A stretch of 30,829 nt of DNA from Anaerolineae bacterium. Its GTDB lineage: Bacteria; Chloroflexota; Anaerolineae; B4-G1; SLSP01. The translations under genes were made by a program, and so were the position numbers. The stretch covers positions 1 through 30,829 of the forward strand of contig JAFGSL010000729.1 in NCBI GenBank assembly GCA_016934645.1, written 5' to 3'. The notes under the pieces were generated by a model, which saw only the letters and a program-made list of their open reading frames with translations, did no database searches and had not been told where the DNA came from. Of the stretch, positions 16,100 through 24,197 are shown in pieces (within the stretch, counting starts at the first letter, position 1; each line of letters begins with the position of its first letter).

Positions 16100-17031
16100 A
16101 AAAGAATGATTTTCGCGGTTTAGTGGCAGATAGCGTTCTGGAATTGATAGGGCGCACGCCTGTAGTACGTCTGCAGCGCGTCGTTGCGCCAGGGATGGCG
16201 ACGGTGTGGGTAAAGTTGGAACGACAAAACCCCGGTGGCTGTGTCAAAGAGCGCATTGGTTTATCGATGATCGAAGCTGCCGAGCGTGAGGGAGTGTTGA
16301 AGCCGGGTGCGCTCATCGTGGAACCGACCAGCGGCAATACCGGTATCGGGCTGGCGATGGTTGCCGCCTTTAAAGGGTACCGTGCGATTCTGGTGATGCC
16401 GGACTCGGTGAGTACCGAGCGGCGAGGAATCTTCAAGGCCTACGGTGCGGAAGCTATCCTGACGCCGGGCGCAGACGGAATGAAAGGCGCCATCGCTAAA
16501 GCCGAGGAAATTGTGCGGGAGAACCCCAATACGTGGATGCCGAACCAGTTTGCGAACCCTGCTAATCCCGAGGCCCATCGCCTTACAACCGGCCCGGAAA
16601 TCCTTGCTCAGGTTCCGAGCCTGGATGCCTTTGTCGCCGGGGTGGGGACGGGCGGAACTGTTACGGGGATAGGTCGTTATCTGAAGGCGAAGGCGCCCCA
16701 CGTGCGCATCTTTGCCGTGGAGCCGGTGGGATCGCCGGTGCTCTCCGGTGGGGAAGCCGGACCGCACAAGATCCAGGGGATAGGAGCAGGCTTCGTGCCA
16801 TCAGTCTTTGATCGGAGTGTGGTGGATGAAATCCTCACTGTGAGTAGCGATGAAGCTGCCCAGCTGACCTGTCAACTGGCGCGGCGTGAGGGGCTGCTTG
16901 TAGGTATCTCTTCGGGAGCGGCCGCTGCGGCGGCGCTCAAAATCGCCGCGCGATTGGGTGATGGTAAGACCGTGGTCGCGCTACTGCCGGATACCGGTGA
17001 GCGCTATCTCAGCACCAATCTTTTTGACTAA
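16090..17031 (+). CDS. cysK: Cysteine synthase (O-acetylserine sulfhydrylase)
   Basis: A 313-residue PLP enzyme that makes cysteine from O-acetylserine and sulfide. The PLP lysine is K53 in [11 protein letters not shown], where the usual S-V-K-D reads [19 protein letters not shown] is the substrate loop and [13 protein letters not shown] the phosphate-binding loop; [11 protein letters not shown] and [11 protein letters not shown] close the domain. Its length is normal for the family. The ATG at 16090 lies inside the last codons of cysE in another frame, so the pair is translationally coupled and probably forms a cysteine synthase complex. CysM-type enzymes cannot be fully excluded from sequence alone. 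Confidence 0.95.
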   Translation: MDVEKNDFRGLVADSVLELIGRTPVVRLQRVVAPGMATVWVKLERQNPGGCVKERIGLSMIEAAEREGVLKPGALIVEPTSGNTGIGLAMVAAFKGYRAILVMPDSVSTERRGIFKAYGAEAILTPGADGMKGAIAKAEEIVRENPNTWMPNQFANPANPEAHRLTTGPEILAQVPSLDAFVAGVGTGGTVTGIGRYLKAKAPHVRIFAVEPVGSPVLSGGEAGPHKIQGIGAGFVPSVFDRSVVDEILTVSSDEAAQLTCQLARREGLLVGISSGAAAAAALKIAARLGDGKTVVALLPDTGERYLSTNLFD

Positions 17032-17079
17032 CCTGAAAACACAAAACTTGAAGCGTGAGGTTCCCTTATACATCACGTT

Positions 17080-19662
17080 TCACGGATGTTGTTGCCACTG
17101 CAGAACTGGACCACATTCTAGTCGCGCTACACCAACCCCTGGTTGGGTGCCGCGCGTCCACTGGGCGATAAGTAGTTCGTTGAACCCTTTGCGCTGTAAG
17201 ATTCCTTCTGGTAGCCAGAAGCGGTGTTGCGGACTGCGCCCATCCCAATAGCGCCCGATCAATTGCCCATTAAGGAACAGATATGCCCGGATCGGTGTCT
17301 GATCCAGGAACAGAAAGAGCGGTGTTTCTACGTCATCTTGTAGGGCCAACGTGAAGGTTGCGCGATGCCAGATGATGTGTTCCGCACCGTCGTCAGGGAC
17401 GAGCACCCATTCTGCGTAGCCGGGAAACCCTTGTACAGCGCGTTCTCCGCTTAACCCCTGGCGCGAACGCCACGTAATGGGCGCGTCGTTGTCCAGTACG
17501 CAGGCTGTCACTCCCCCCGCACGTATCGTACCTCCCCAATTTTGCTGTTGCCCGCTGTTTTCCACAAGGATGGCGAGGGCATTGTGTTCGCGCTTTTGGT
17601 GTACGGGAAGCGGAAGCGTCTTGGGTATGCCGGGTACAGCTTGCGGCGAGGTGTTGAGCGCCGCGATGAGCGTCCCGTTGAGGAAGACGTCGCACGCTTG
17701 ATCGCAGTAGAGCGTGACCTCGTTCGCTATGCCGTCGAAGCGCCCGCGATACCACATGAATCCGTCCGCAACGGAGGGGAGATTTGCGGCAGGGACAGTG
17801 GGGATGACGATAGCTTTCCAGGTGCGGTCATCGTAATCCGGCGCGGTTTCGTGGACGGCGGCACGGGATTCCCAGATGAGTGTGGGTAACTCAACAGGCG
17901 GTGCATCGCGCCAGGTGAAGGGCGCGAGCCATGTGTGTGGATCGCTACCGCGCCAAGGCCCCCAACGATAGCCGGTTCCCTTTTCTCCGGCGAGGTAGCT
18001 ATAACTGCCATCGGCATGCGGTTGTACCAGTTCCGGGCCAATGACCAGGCCGCGTGCCGGATCTTCTGGGGCGGGTTGCCACGCGGCAGGATAGGCCGGG
18101 GTGATCCGCCAGGCGTCGTCGAGGGGCCACACGCGCGCGGCGAGGCGTGGCTCCAACGCCAGGCATTGCAGCACACCTTCCGGCCCGTCGAGCAGGAGCG
18201 AGATCCAGCGCGCCGCTTCGAAACGCACAGCCAAGCCTTCATCCGTGCGCTGCGTGCGCACTGGCCCACGCGTGTGACGGGGGCGGAAATTGTTGGAGAG
18301 CAGCAAGTCGCCGCCGTTTTCGTTCGCCAGCACCAACAGATGCCGACCGGCAACGGTCATCAACAGTACCGGCTCGAATGTCGTTGTCAGCAGATGCCCT
18401 CCGGGGATGGGCCAGTGCAGCGGGAGGACACGCGCGCTCTCTTCTGGCAGGGCGATAGGGGGCGTTGCGAGCATCGTGTCGCCGAGGGCCAGCGACAGAT
18501 GTGTTTCTGAGGCGCTTGTGTTGACCGTGTCGAGGAAGGCGACAGTTGTGACGTCTGAGGCGCGTGCCGTGCGCAGGATGCGGCCTGCGCTGCTGTAGAC
18601 TGTGGATGTGGGCTGAGCAGTGGTTAGCGCCTCGCCGAGCGTTTCAACGGTGAGTGCCAGTTGCTGCGCCTGGAAGTACGCGGCCGTAGGTGTTGCCCCT
18701 TCCTCCAGCAGTGCCCCTAAACCGGTCGCAGTGCAGGTATCCACTGTGCCCCAATATCCCCAGTTGATCCCGGCGTGCGCTGGTGTGAGTGTATAGCTCA
18801 ACGCGCCCTGGCTCAGAATGCGGCTGATGAGGACTCGCGGATGTTCTGCGCCGAGTCGCTGGCGAAGCCGCTCACGGTTCTCGCTGTCGTGGGTGAATGG
18901 CGGGGCAGTTTCCAGGACGTGTAAGCCTTCCGGTTCACCGTCCCATTGGGACGCATTGATGAGGGTGTCGCGATCCCATCCGTATAGCGGCAGGATGGTG
19001 GCTCCGACGATGGGATGCGCATCGCCGTCTGTAGCAAGATGGTGTGCTGGGGTGGCAAATGGCCCTGATGCGCCGAGTTCGCGTGCCATTTCGACCAGGC
19101 TGCGCACGTAACGTGTCAGGGATTGCTCCGGCAGCCTCTGTCCTTTCGTGCACGAACCGGGATTCACGGCGAGCAATAGCAGGTTAGGGCGCTCGATCAG
19201 AAACGGGAACAGGCGCTCCCACCACTCCCGCACATAGCGCAGGAATGTGAAAGATGGTCCAGGAGGCACGACGCTGGCGCAGTCAGGACACACACCGGGG
19301 GTGTTCATGAACCAGGGAGGAAGTCCGCCAGCATTCAAGCCGGCCTCGACCCACGGCCCGACATCGGCGATGAGCCACAATCCCGCCGCCTCGATTTCGT
19401 CCAGCAGGCGCGCCACGGCGCGCGCGCCGGTAAAATCGTAGAGATTGGCACCGCCGATCTCGCCCGCCACCGGGCTGTGATACACCCATGGGAAGGGGAC
19501 AGCGACGGTGTTGAGGCCCCCCGCGCGCATCCGTTGCAGCACCGGCGACCATAGCATAGGGTGAGGCAGCCGGAAGTAGTGCAACGTCCCCGCCTGGATC
19601 AGCGCCGGTGCGCCGTCGATGTACAACTGCGTGTCATACGTTACTTGTGGTCGCGTTTTCAT
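17080..19662 (-). CDS. GH35 beta-galactosidase-like protein, probably catalytically altered
   Basis: An 860-residue protein that follows the GH35 layout. The TIM-barrel start reads YIDGAPALIQAGTLHYFRLP, then MRAGGLNTVAVPFPW, GPWVEAGLNAGGLPPWF. The C-terminal jelly-roll has NGQLIGRYWDGRSPQHRFWLP, typical of the family. However, the region that should hold the acid/base glutamate (ENEYG) reads AVNPGSC at about 165-171, with no glutamate. A candidate nucleophile E251 sits in HVLETAPPF, but the usual GWF context is gone. There is no signal peptide, so it is cytoplasmic. The start is uncertain: ATG at 19662 is chosen, and TTG at 19674 is in frame. It is convergent with cysK and follows the glycosidase fragment at 19734-20201. 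It may be inactive, or use another mechanism or substrate. Confidence 0.85.
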   Translation of the reverse strand: MKTRPQVTYDTQLYIDGAPALIQAGTLHYFRLPHPMLWSPVLQRMRAGGLNTVAVPFPWVYHSPVAGEIGGANLYDFTGARAVARLLDEIEAAGLWLIADVGPWVEAGLNAGGLPPWFMNTPGVCPDCASVVPPGPSFTFLRYVREWWERLFPFLIERPNLLLLAVNPGSCTKGQRLPEQSLTRYVRSLVEMARELGASGPFATPAHHLATDGDAHPIVGATILPLYGWDRDTLINASQWDGEPEGLHVLETAPPFTHDSENRERLRQRLGAEHPRVLISRILSQGALSYTLTPAHAGINWGYWGTVDTCTATGLGALLEEGATPTAAYFQAQQLALTVETLGEALTTAQPTSTVYSSAGRILRTARASDVTTVAFLDTVNTSASETHLSLALGDTMLATPPIALPEESARVLPLHWPIPGGHLLTTTFEPVLLMTVAGRHLLVLANENGGDLLLSNNFRPRHTRGPVRTQRTDEGLAVRFEAARWISLLLDGPEGVLQCLALEPRLAARVWPLDDAWRITPAYPAAWQPAPEDPARGLVIGPELVQPHADGSYSYLAGEKGTGYRWGPWRGSDPHTWLAPFTWRDAPPVELPTLIWESRAAVHETAPDYDDRTWKAIVIPTVPAANLPSVADGFMWYRGRFDGIANEVTLYCDQACDVFLNGTLIAALNTSPQAVPGIPKTLPLPVHQKREHNALAILVENSGQQQNWGGTIRAGGVTACVLDNDAPITWRSRQGLSGERAVQGFPGYAEWVLVPDDGAEHIIWHRATFTLALQDDVETPLFLFLDQTPIRAYLFLNGQLIGRYWDGRSPQHRFWLPEGILQRKGFNELLIAQWTRGTQPGVGVARLECGPVLQWQQHP

Positions 19663-19733
19663 CACTCTGCTCAAGAATTAGCCGGTGTCAGAGAAGATAT
19701 TTTACCATATTGCGTAGGACGATAAGGTAAACG

Positions 19734-20201
19734 TTATCTGTATCTCTGAATCCCATAGCGCCAGCTTTGGACCTCGTTGAAGCGGTCATCCCACCACGCC
19801 CACGGAATGGTGTTGGCAAAACCGGGGGAGGCATCGGCCTTGATCTCGGCAATCGTGGGAGTGCCGTTTTCGCTATCATCCCAAAGGCCATCCATCGTAT
19901 CATCATCGTCCCACCACTCTAATTCAGCCATCTTTGTCCACAGACGATAAGTGTTGATGCCTAAATCATCGAGGTCTTCAACCCAAAAGCCGCCAGCTTC
20001 TGTCGCACCGATGTAAGTGGTGGTTTGTCCCAAAATGGTGTTTGTGACCGTGATGGTTGCGCTTTCGGTAGCCGTGTCAGCAGTGGAGGCTAAACAGAAG
20101 TTGGTCATTGTTGAGAATAGCTGAAGTAAGCAGCCTGAGAGCAGGACGAGCGTGACGATATAGATTTGATGTTTGAGTGTCAACGCTGGAGTGTTGAACA
20201 T
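19734..20201 (-). CDS. Secreted glycosidase-like N-terminal fragment
   Basis: A 155-residue protein with a good GGGAGGAG ribosome site and an N-terminal hydrophobic signal or anchor (residues about 12-35, with LLSGC as a possible lipobox). After about residue 48 it reads TTTYIGATEAGGFWVEDLDDLGINTYRLW and, near the end, NTIPWAWWDDRFNEVQSWRYG. This resembles the beginning of a TIM-barrel glycosidase, in which a long enzyme would follow, but the frame stops 60-70 bases before the GH35-like gene. It therefore looks truncated, or is a remnant. I am not certain of the family; a small free-standing secreted protein is the alternative. Confidence 0.6.
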   Translation of the reverse strand: MFNTPALTLKHQIYIVTLVLLSGCLLQLFSTMTNFCLASTADTATESATITVTNTILGQTTTYIGATEAGGFWVEDLDDLGINTYRLWTKMAELEWWDDDDTMDGLWDDSENGTPTIAEIKADASPGFANTIPWAWWDDRFNEVQSWRYGIQRYR

Positions 20202-20287
20202 TTCTCCTCCCGATTGGGCGCATTATAACTTCAACTCCGTCATAACATCAATATCGTTGAACGCAGATATTCGTGTGAAATCGTGGT

Positions 20288-21106
20288 TTATCTCTCGAGT
20301 AGTTTCTGTAGTGCGCCGAGACCGCTGGAGGCGAGCCAGGCCAGAGCCTCTGGATCACCGTCGAGCAGCGCTTTGCCCAGGCCGGAATGGCGGAACTCCT
20401 TGAGGTCTTCCTCGAAGGGATGCCCGACCTGGTGATCGTCGGCGATTTGGCCGTCGCGCATCACCAGCACGCGGTTGGTCTGCCGGGCCACCGCCGGATC
20501 GTGGGTTACGATGATGATCGTCGTCCCCAACTCGCGGTTGAGCTGGCGCAGCAGCGCGATGACGTCCGCGCCGCTTTGCGAGTCGAGGTTGCCGGTCGGT
20601 TCGTCGGCGAGCACGAGCGCGGGTTCGTTTGCCAGCGACCGGGCGATGGCGACGCGCTGCCGTTCCCCGCCGGAAAGCTGGTTGGGCAGATGCTGCGCCC
20701 GGTCCGCCAGATCGACCCGCGCGAGCAGTTCCTCGGCGCGCTTGCGGCGTTTACCGGAGCTGGCAATCTGCCCCATCATCGGCGTTTCGACGTTCTCGCG
20801 CGCATTGAGCGTGGGGATGAGGTTGTGCATCTGGAAGACGAAGCCGACTGTTCGCGCGCGAAAGATGTCCAGGTTTTTGACCTTCGCTAAATCTCGCTCG
20901 TCGATGAACACCTGCCCGCTTGTGGGGCGATCCAGCGCGCCGAGTAGATTCAGCAACGTGGACTTCCCGGAGCCGGATGGCCCCATCACGGCGAGGAATT
21001 CGCCGCGCGCCACCCGGATGCTAACGCCGTCCAGCGCCCGCACTTGTGCGCCGTCGCCGTAAATCTTCGTCAGTTCGCGGGTTTCGATGATGTTTTCGTC
21101 GGCCAT
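20288..21106 (-). CDS. ABC transporter ATP-binding protein, MacB/LolD type
   Basis: A 272-residue ATPase of the MacB/LolD/FtsE branch. Walker A is GPSGSGKST, the Q-loop is VFQMHNLIP, the signature is LSGGERQRVAIARSLA, Walker B is LVLADEPTGNLD, and the switch histidine is in VTHDPAVA. A C-terminal extension of about 40 residues (after the GHPFEED stretch) is beyond the usual domain. GAGGTAAACGT precedes the ATG at 21106. It is the last gene of the exporter operon starting at 25430 and should drive the duplicated permease encoded upstream. Confidence 0.95.
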   Translation of the reverse strand: MADENIIETRELTKIYGDGAQVRALDGVSIRVARGEFLAVMGPSGSGKSTLLNLLGALDRPTSGQVFIDERDLAKVKNLDIFRARTVGFVFQMHNLIPTLNARENVETPMMGQIASSGKRRKRAEELLARVDLADRAQHLPNQLSGGERQRVAIARSLANEPALVLADEPTGNLDSQSGADVIALLRQLNRELGTTIIIVTHDPAVARQTNRVLVMRDGQIADDHQVGHPFEEDLKEFRHSGLGKALLDGDPEALAWLASSGLGALQKLLER

Positions 21107-21148
21107 ACGTTTACCTCAAAGTATTCGACAGGATTTGGTGCTGTTTAA

Positions 21149-21787
21149 TCACGAATCACGCATCACGATGCACTCGATCCAATGTGCCACCTGCTTGACG
21201 GTCTCTTCTGTTACGCTGTGCGTCGTGTCCAGTGTTGTGATGGGTGGATCAAGGGTGGGACCGGTTTCTCTGAACCAGCGATTGAAGTCGATTTGCGTCT
21301 GGGAAAAGGCATCGTCTGCACTCGCGCGCCACTGGGGACGCGCGCGCAGCCGCGCGGTGAGTATGTCGTCGTCGCAGGTGAGGGCGAGGTAGTGGACGGC
21401 GGAGAAGTAGCGCCGCTCGACGCACGGTTCGATGTTGCCCGGTACGCCGGCTCCCGCTCCGAAGAGTACGACCGGTTGCCCTGATTGCCCGATGTTCTTG
21501 CTCATGCGCAGCCAAATCTCGAAGAAGTCGCGATAGTCGTTCTCTGGATTGTTGAACGCTGGGCACCAGAGAATGTCGCTGTCCAGCAGCACTGCGTCGG
21601 TGAAATGCCCCACAAGTTCATTACAGATGGTGGATTTTCCCGTACCGCTCGCGCCGGAGACGATGAGCAACGGCAGGTAACGGAACGTGTGCTTGTAACC
21701 ACACTCCGGGCAGATTGCGTAAGGTCCTGCCGGATCGATGGTTTTGTCGGCACGGTACAACCCACACTGATGGCAAACGTTGAACAT
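21149..21787 (-). CDS. Zinc-ribbon P-loop nucleoside-kinase-like protein
   Basis: A 212-residue soluble protein. A zinc ribbon (CHQC at residues 5-8, CPEC at 26-29) is followed by a P-loop, GASGTGKST at 45-53, and by LLDSDILW (about 70-77), which resembles the acidic substrate-site motif of small-molecule kinases. RLRARPQWR near residue 148 could be a lid. It resembles AAA_18/AAA_33 kinases and gluconate- or nucleoside-kinase-like proteins, but I cannot name a substrate. It lies between the permease and ATPase of a MacAB-like exporter, which is an odd place for a kinase. The ATG at 21787 has an AGAGGAAC site. Confidence 0.85.
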   Translation of the reverse strand: MFNVCHQCGLYRADKTIDPAGPYAICPECGYKHTFRYLPLLIVSGASGTGKSTICNELVGHFTDAVLLDSDILWCPAFNNPENDYRDFFEIWLRMSKNIGQSGQPVVLFGAGAGVPGNIEPCVERRYFSAVHYLALTCDDDILTARLRARPQWRASADDAFSQTQIDFNRWFRETGPTLDPPITTLDTTHSVTEETVKQVAHWIECIVMRDS

Positions 21788-21804
21788 GTTTCGTTCCTCT
21801 CGTT

Positions 21805-21840
21805 CAAACCTGACAGGTCTTCCGAGACCTGTCAGGTTTG
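21805..21840. repeat. Hairpin repeat with 16-bp perfect arms
   Basis: CAAACCTGACAGGTCT (21805-21820) and its reverse complement (21825-21840) are separated by four bases. It follows the permease stop (21850) on the minus strand and precedes the kinase-like gene. There is no U-tract, so it is more likely an RNA-stabilising or repeat hairpin than a terminator. Confidence 0.8.
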
Positions 21841-21849
21841 GGAATTGCC

Positions 21850-24081
21850 CTACTCATATCTCAACGCCTCCACCGGTTGCAAATTCGACGCACGCCAGGC
21901 AGGATAGACGCCACCGATAACGCCCAGTACCAGCGCGGTGCCGAATGCCTGCGCAAAGAGACCAACGTTGTATTGCAATGTGAAGAATCCTTGCATCATC
22001 GGGTTTAGGTTCAGCGCCAGGCCAAAGAGCACGCCGACGATTGTGCCGGCAACCCCGCCCAACAAGCTCAACGCTACCGATTCGCGGACGATCATCCCCA
22101 GAACACGGCGCTTGCGCCAGCCCAACGCGCGCAGCACGCCGATCTCGCGCGTGCGTTCGATGACGCTCATCACCATCGTGTTGGTCATCCCCAAACCGCC
22201 CACGATAAGCGCCATCAGTGCAATGCCCCACGTGCTGGCCTTCATCATCTGCATATCCACCAGATTTTCGGTGAAATCGCTGGCCTGCCCAAGCGACACT
22301 TCGGGGAAGCGTGCTTCGATCTCTCGTTTGACAGCGTCGGCCTGTTCCGGGTCTTTTAGCCAGATGCCCATAAAGCTAACTTTACGCGCTTGCCCGAAGA
22401 GATTCTGTGCGTCTCGCAGGGTGACCACGCCACCGCCGTCCTGGAAAGGCACACCGGTTTCGTAGAGCCCAACGATCTTGAAAGTACCGTTGAAGATATG
22501 TATTGTTTGCCCGACCCGCTTGTGCAGATTTTCCGCTGCCACACGTCCCAGGATGATTTGCCGGTTGGTGGTCAAGGGGTCGCCGTCTACGATCGGGAAT
22601 TCGTGGATGGAGAGGCCACGCGGCTGGTAGCCAAAGACGATAAAGAACGGCAGATTGCCGAGGGTAGTATAGCCGGTGAGGAATCCTTCGGCAGCTTGGA
22701 CGCCGGGCGACACGGCGATACGCCGCACAATGTCCTCGTCGATCTTGCTCAAGTCAACAGAGGCGTCGCGCTCGATGCCCAGAAGTTGGGCACCGCCACC
22801 AGTCATTATCCCATCGAAAGCATTGATCATGCCGTTGCTCATCGCGCCGAGCAGGACCATCGCCATCAGCGCGACGCCGATGCCGATCACCGTGAGGAGG
22901 GTGCGGGTAGGCTGGCGCAGGATGTTACGCAGCGCGGCCCAGCGGACGTGCCGTCTCCCGTGGACCGAGCCGCCTTCGGAGCGCATGGCTTCAGCGGGCG
23001 TTAATCGCGACGCGCGCCACGCCGGCAATCCTCCACCGACCAGGCCCAATCCCAGCGCGACGATGAGTCCCTGACCAATTAGCCCAGTCGAGAACTGCGG
23101 TGGCAGGATGCTGCTGATGGTGGGGACATCCGCCACGGCACGCACGGCGGCCCATCCGAGTAGTACACCAATTCCACTGCCGAGTAGACTGAGCGCTAGT
23201 GATTCGCCCAGGATCATGCGCAACACCCGGTGGGGCCGCCAACCGACAGCGCGCAGCACGCCGATCTCCTTCGTGCGCTCGAAGACGCTCATCAACATCG
23301 TGTTCATCACGCTGACACCGCCGATGATGATGGCGATGAGGGAAACGGACCACGTGAACACGTAGATGTACTGGAGCATGTCCTGTTCGTCGGCGAAATC
23401 TGCCGAAGTTGTAGTCGTGAGATTATCGAAGCGTCGTTCAATGCGGGCGCGTAGGTCGTCGAGGTCGGTCCCATCGCGCACCTTGAGGAGCAGCGCGTTG
23501 ACCTGACGCGGCTTTCCGTTGATGCGTTGGGCGTCTTCCAGCAGGACGACAGCGGCGCCGTCCTCGAAAGGTTCGCCGGTCTCAAAGATGCCCACGATCC
23601 GGTAGCTGCTTTCATAAAGCCGGAAGGTGTCACCTACCTGCTTTTTCAGGTCATCGGCGGCGGCGCGTCCCAAAAGCAGAGGCTTTCCGTCTTTACCGGT
23701 GGCTTTGGTCGATAACGGTTCTCCTTCTACGATTTTGAAGTGCTGGATGGCAAAGCCGCCGGGATCGTAGCCATAGACAATGAAATACGGCGCGGCGTCG
23801 GTGGCGGCGAAGGTGTAGACCATCTCCGACACCTCGGTGACACCCGGCATACCGGCAAGCGTCTGCCCGACGTCCTGGTCAACGGCGCTGAACATGATGT
23901 CCAGGGCGTCATCCTGCACGACCAGGACGTCGGCCCCGCTGCCGCCGGACATCGCGCTGTAGCCCTGGATAAAGCCATCGGCCATCGCACCCAAGGCAAT
24001 CACCGCCGCCACGCCTACCGCGATGCCAAACACGGTGAGTAGCGTGCGCGCTTTGCGTCCGAGAAGGCTCTTGAGGATCAT
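21850..24081 (-). CDS. Duplicated MacB/FtsX-type ABC permease (two modules in one chain)
   Basis: A 743-residue membrane protein made of two homologous halves. Each half has a start helix (RTLLTVFGI near residue 12 and RTLLTVIGI in the second), a soluble MacB_PCD-like outer domain, and three further helices. The duplication is clear in NTMLMSVFERTKEIGVLRA and NTMVMSVIERTREIGVLRA, and in the ESLALSLLG / ESVALSLLG pair. Both halves end with a PAWRAS motif. Typical MacB-family permeases are single modules that dimerise; this one provides both halves in one chain, so the transporter may need only one copy. The ATG at 24081 has a weak GAGA site. It works with the ATPase at 20288 and the fusion protein at 24198. 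Confidence 0.95.
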   Translation of the reverse strand: MILKSLLGRKARTLLTVFGIAVGVAAVIALGAMADGFIQGYSAMSGGSGADVLVVQDDALDIMFSAVDQDVGQTLAGMPGVTEVSEMVYTFAATDAAPYFIVYGYDPGGFAIQHFKIVEGEPLSTKATGKDGKPLLLGRAAADDLKKQVGDTFRLYESSYRIVGIFETGEPFEDGAAVVLLEDAQRINGKPRQVNALLLKVRDGTDLDDLRARIERRFDNLTTTTSADFADEQDMLQYIYVFTWSVSLIAIIIGGVSVMNTMLMSVFERTKEIGVLRAVGWRPHRVLRMILGESLALSLLGSGIGVLLGWAAVRAVADVPTISSILPPQFSTGLIGQGLIVALGLGLVGGGLPAWRASRLTPAEAMRSEGGSVHGRRHVRWAALRNILRQPTRTLLTVIGIGVALMAMVLLGAMSNGMINAFDGIMTGGGAQLLGIERDASVDLSKIDEDIVRRIAVSPGVQAAEGFLTGYTTLGNLPFFIVFGYQPRGLSIHEFPIVDGDPLTTNRQIILGRVAAENLHKRVGQTIHIFNGTFKIVGLYETGVPFQDGGGVVTLRDAQNLFGQARKVSFMGIWLKDPEQADAVKREIEARFPEVSLGQASDFTENLVDMQMMKASTWGIALMALIVGGLGMTNTMVMSVIERTREIGVLRALGWRKRRVLGMIVRESVALSLLGGVAGTIVGVLFGLALNLNPMMQGFFTLQYNVGLFAQAFGTALVLGVIGGVYPAWRASNLQPVEALRYE

Positions 24082-24095
24082 AGGCGATTCTCTTG

Positions 24096-24176
24096 GACAG
24101 GATTGACAGGATTTTCAGGATGAGGCTTAATATGTTGGGAAAGCTTCCCTATCCTGTTAATCTTGTCAATCCTGTC
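24096..24176. repeat. Imperfect inverted repeat between the fusion protein and permease genes
   Basis: The 26-base arms 24096-24121 and 24151-24176 pair with about four mismatches; the outer 18 bases differ at one position. The arms contain the unit GACAGGATTGACAGGATT. A small AAGCTT palindrome lies at the centre. The hairpin may modulate expression within the operon, or be a repeat-family copy. Confidence 0.75.
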
Positions 24177-24197
24177 TAAAAAATTACGTAGCCCCTG

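Noticed and set aside
17032..17079. Terminator between convergent cysK and the GH35-like gene
   Set aside because: Only a weak CGTGA/TCACG pair is seen, with no U-tract in either direction.
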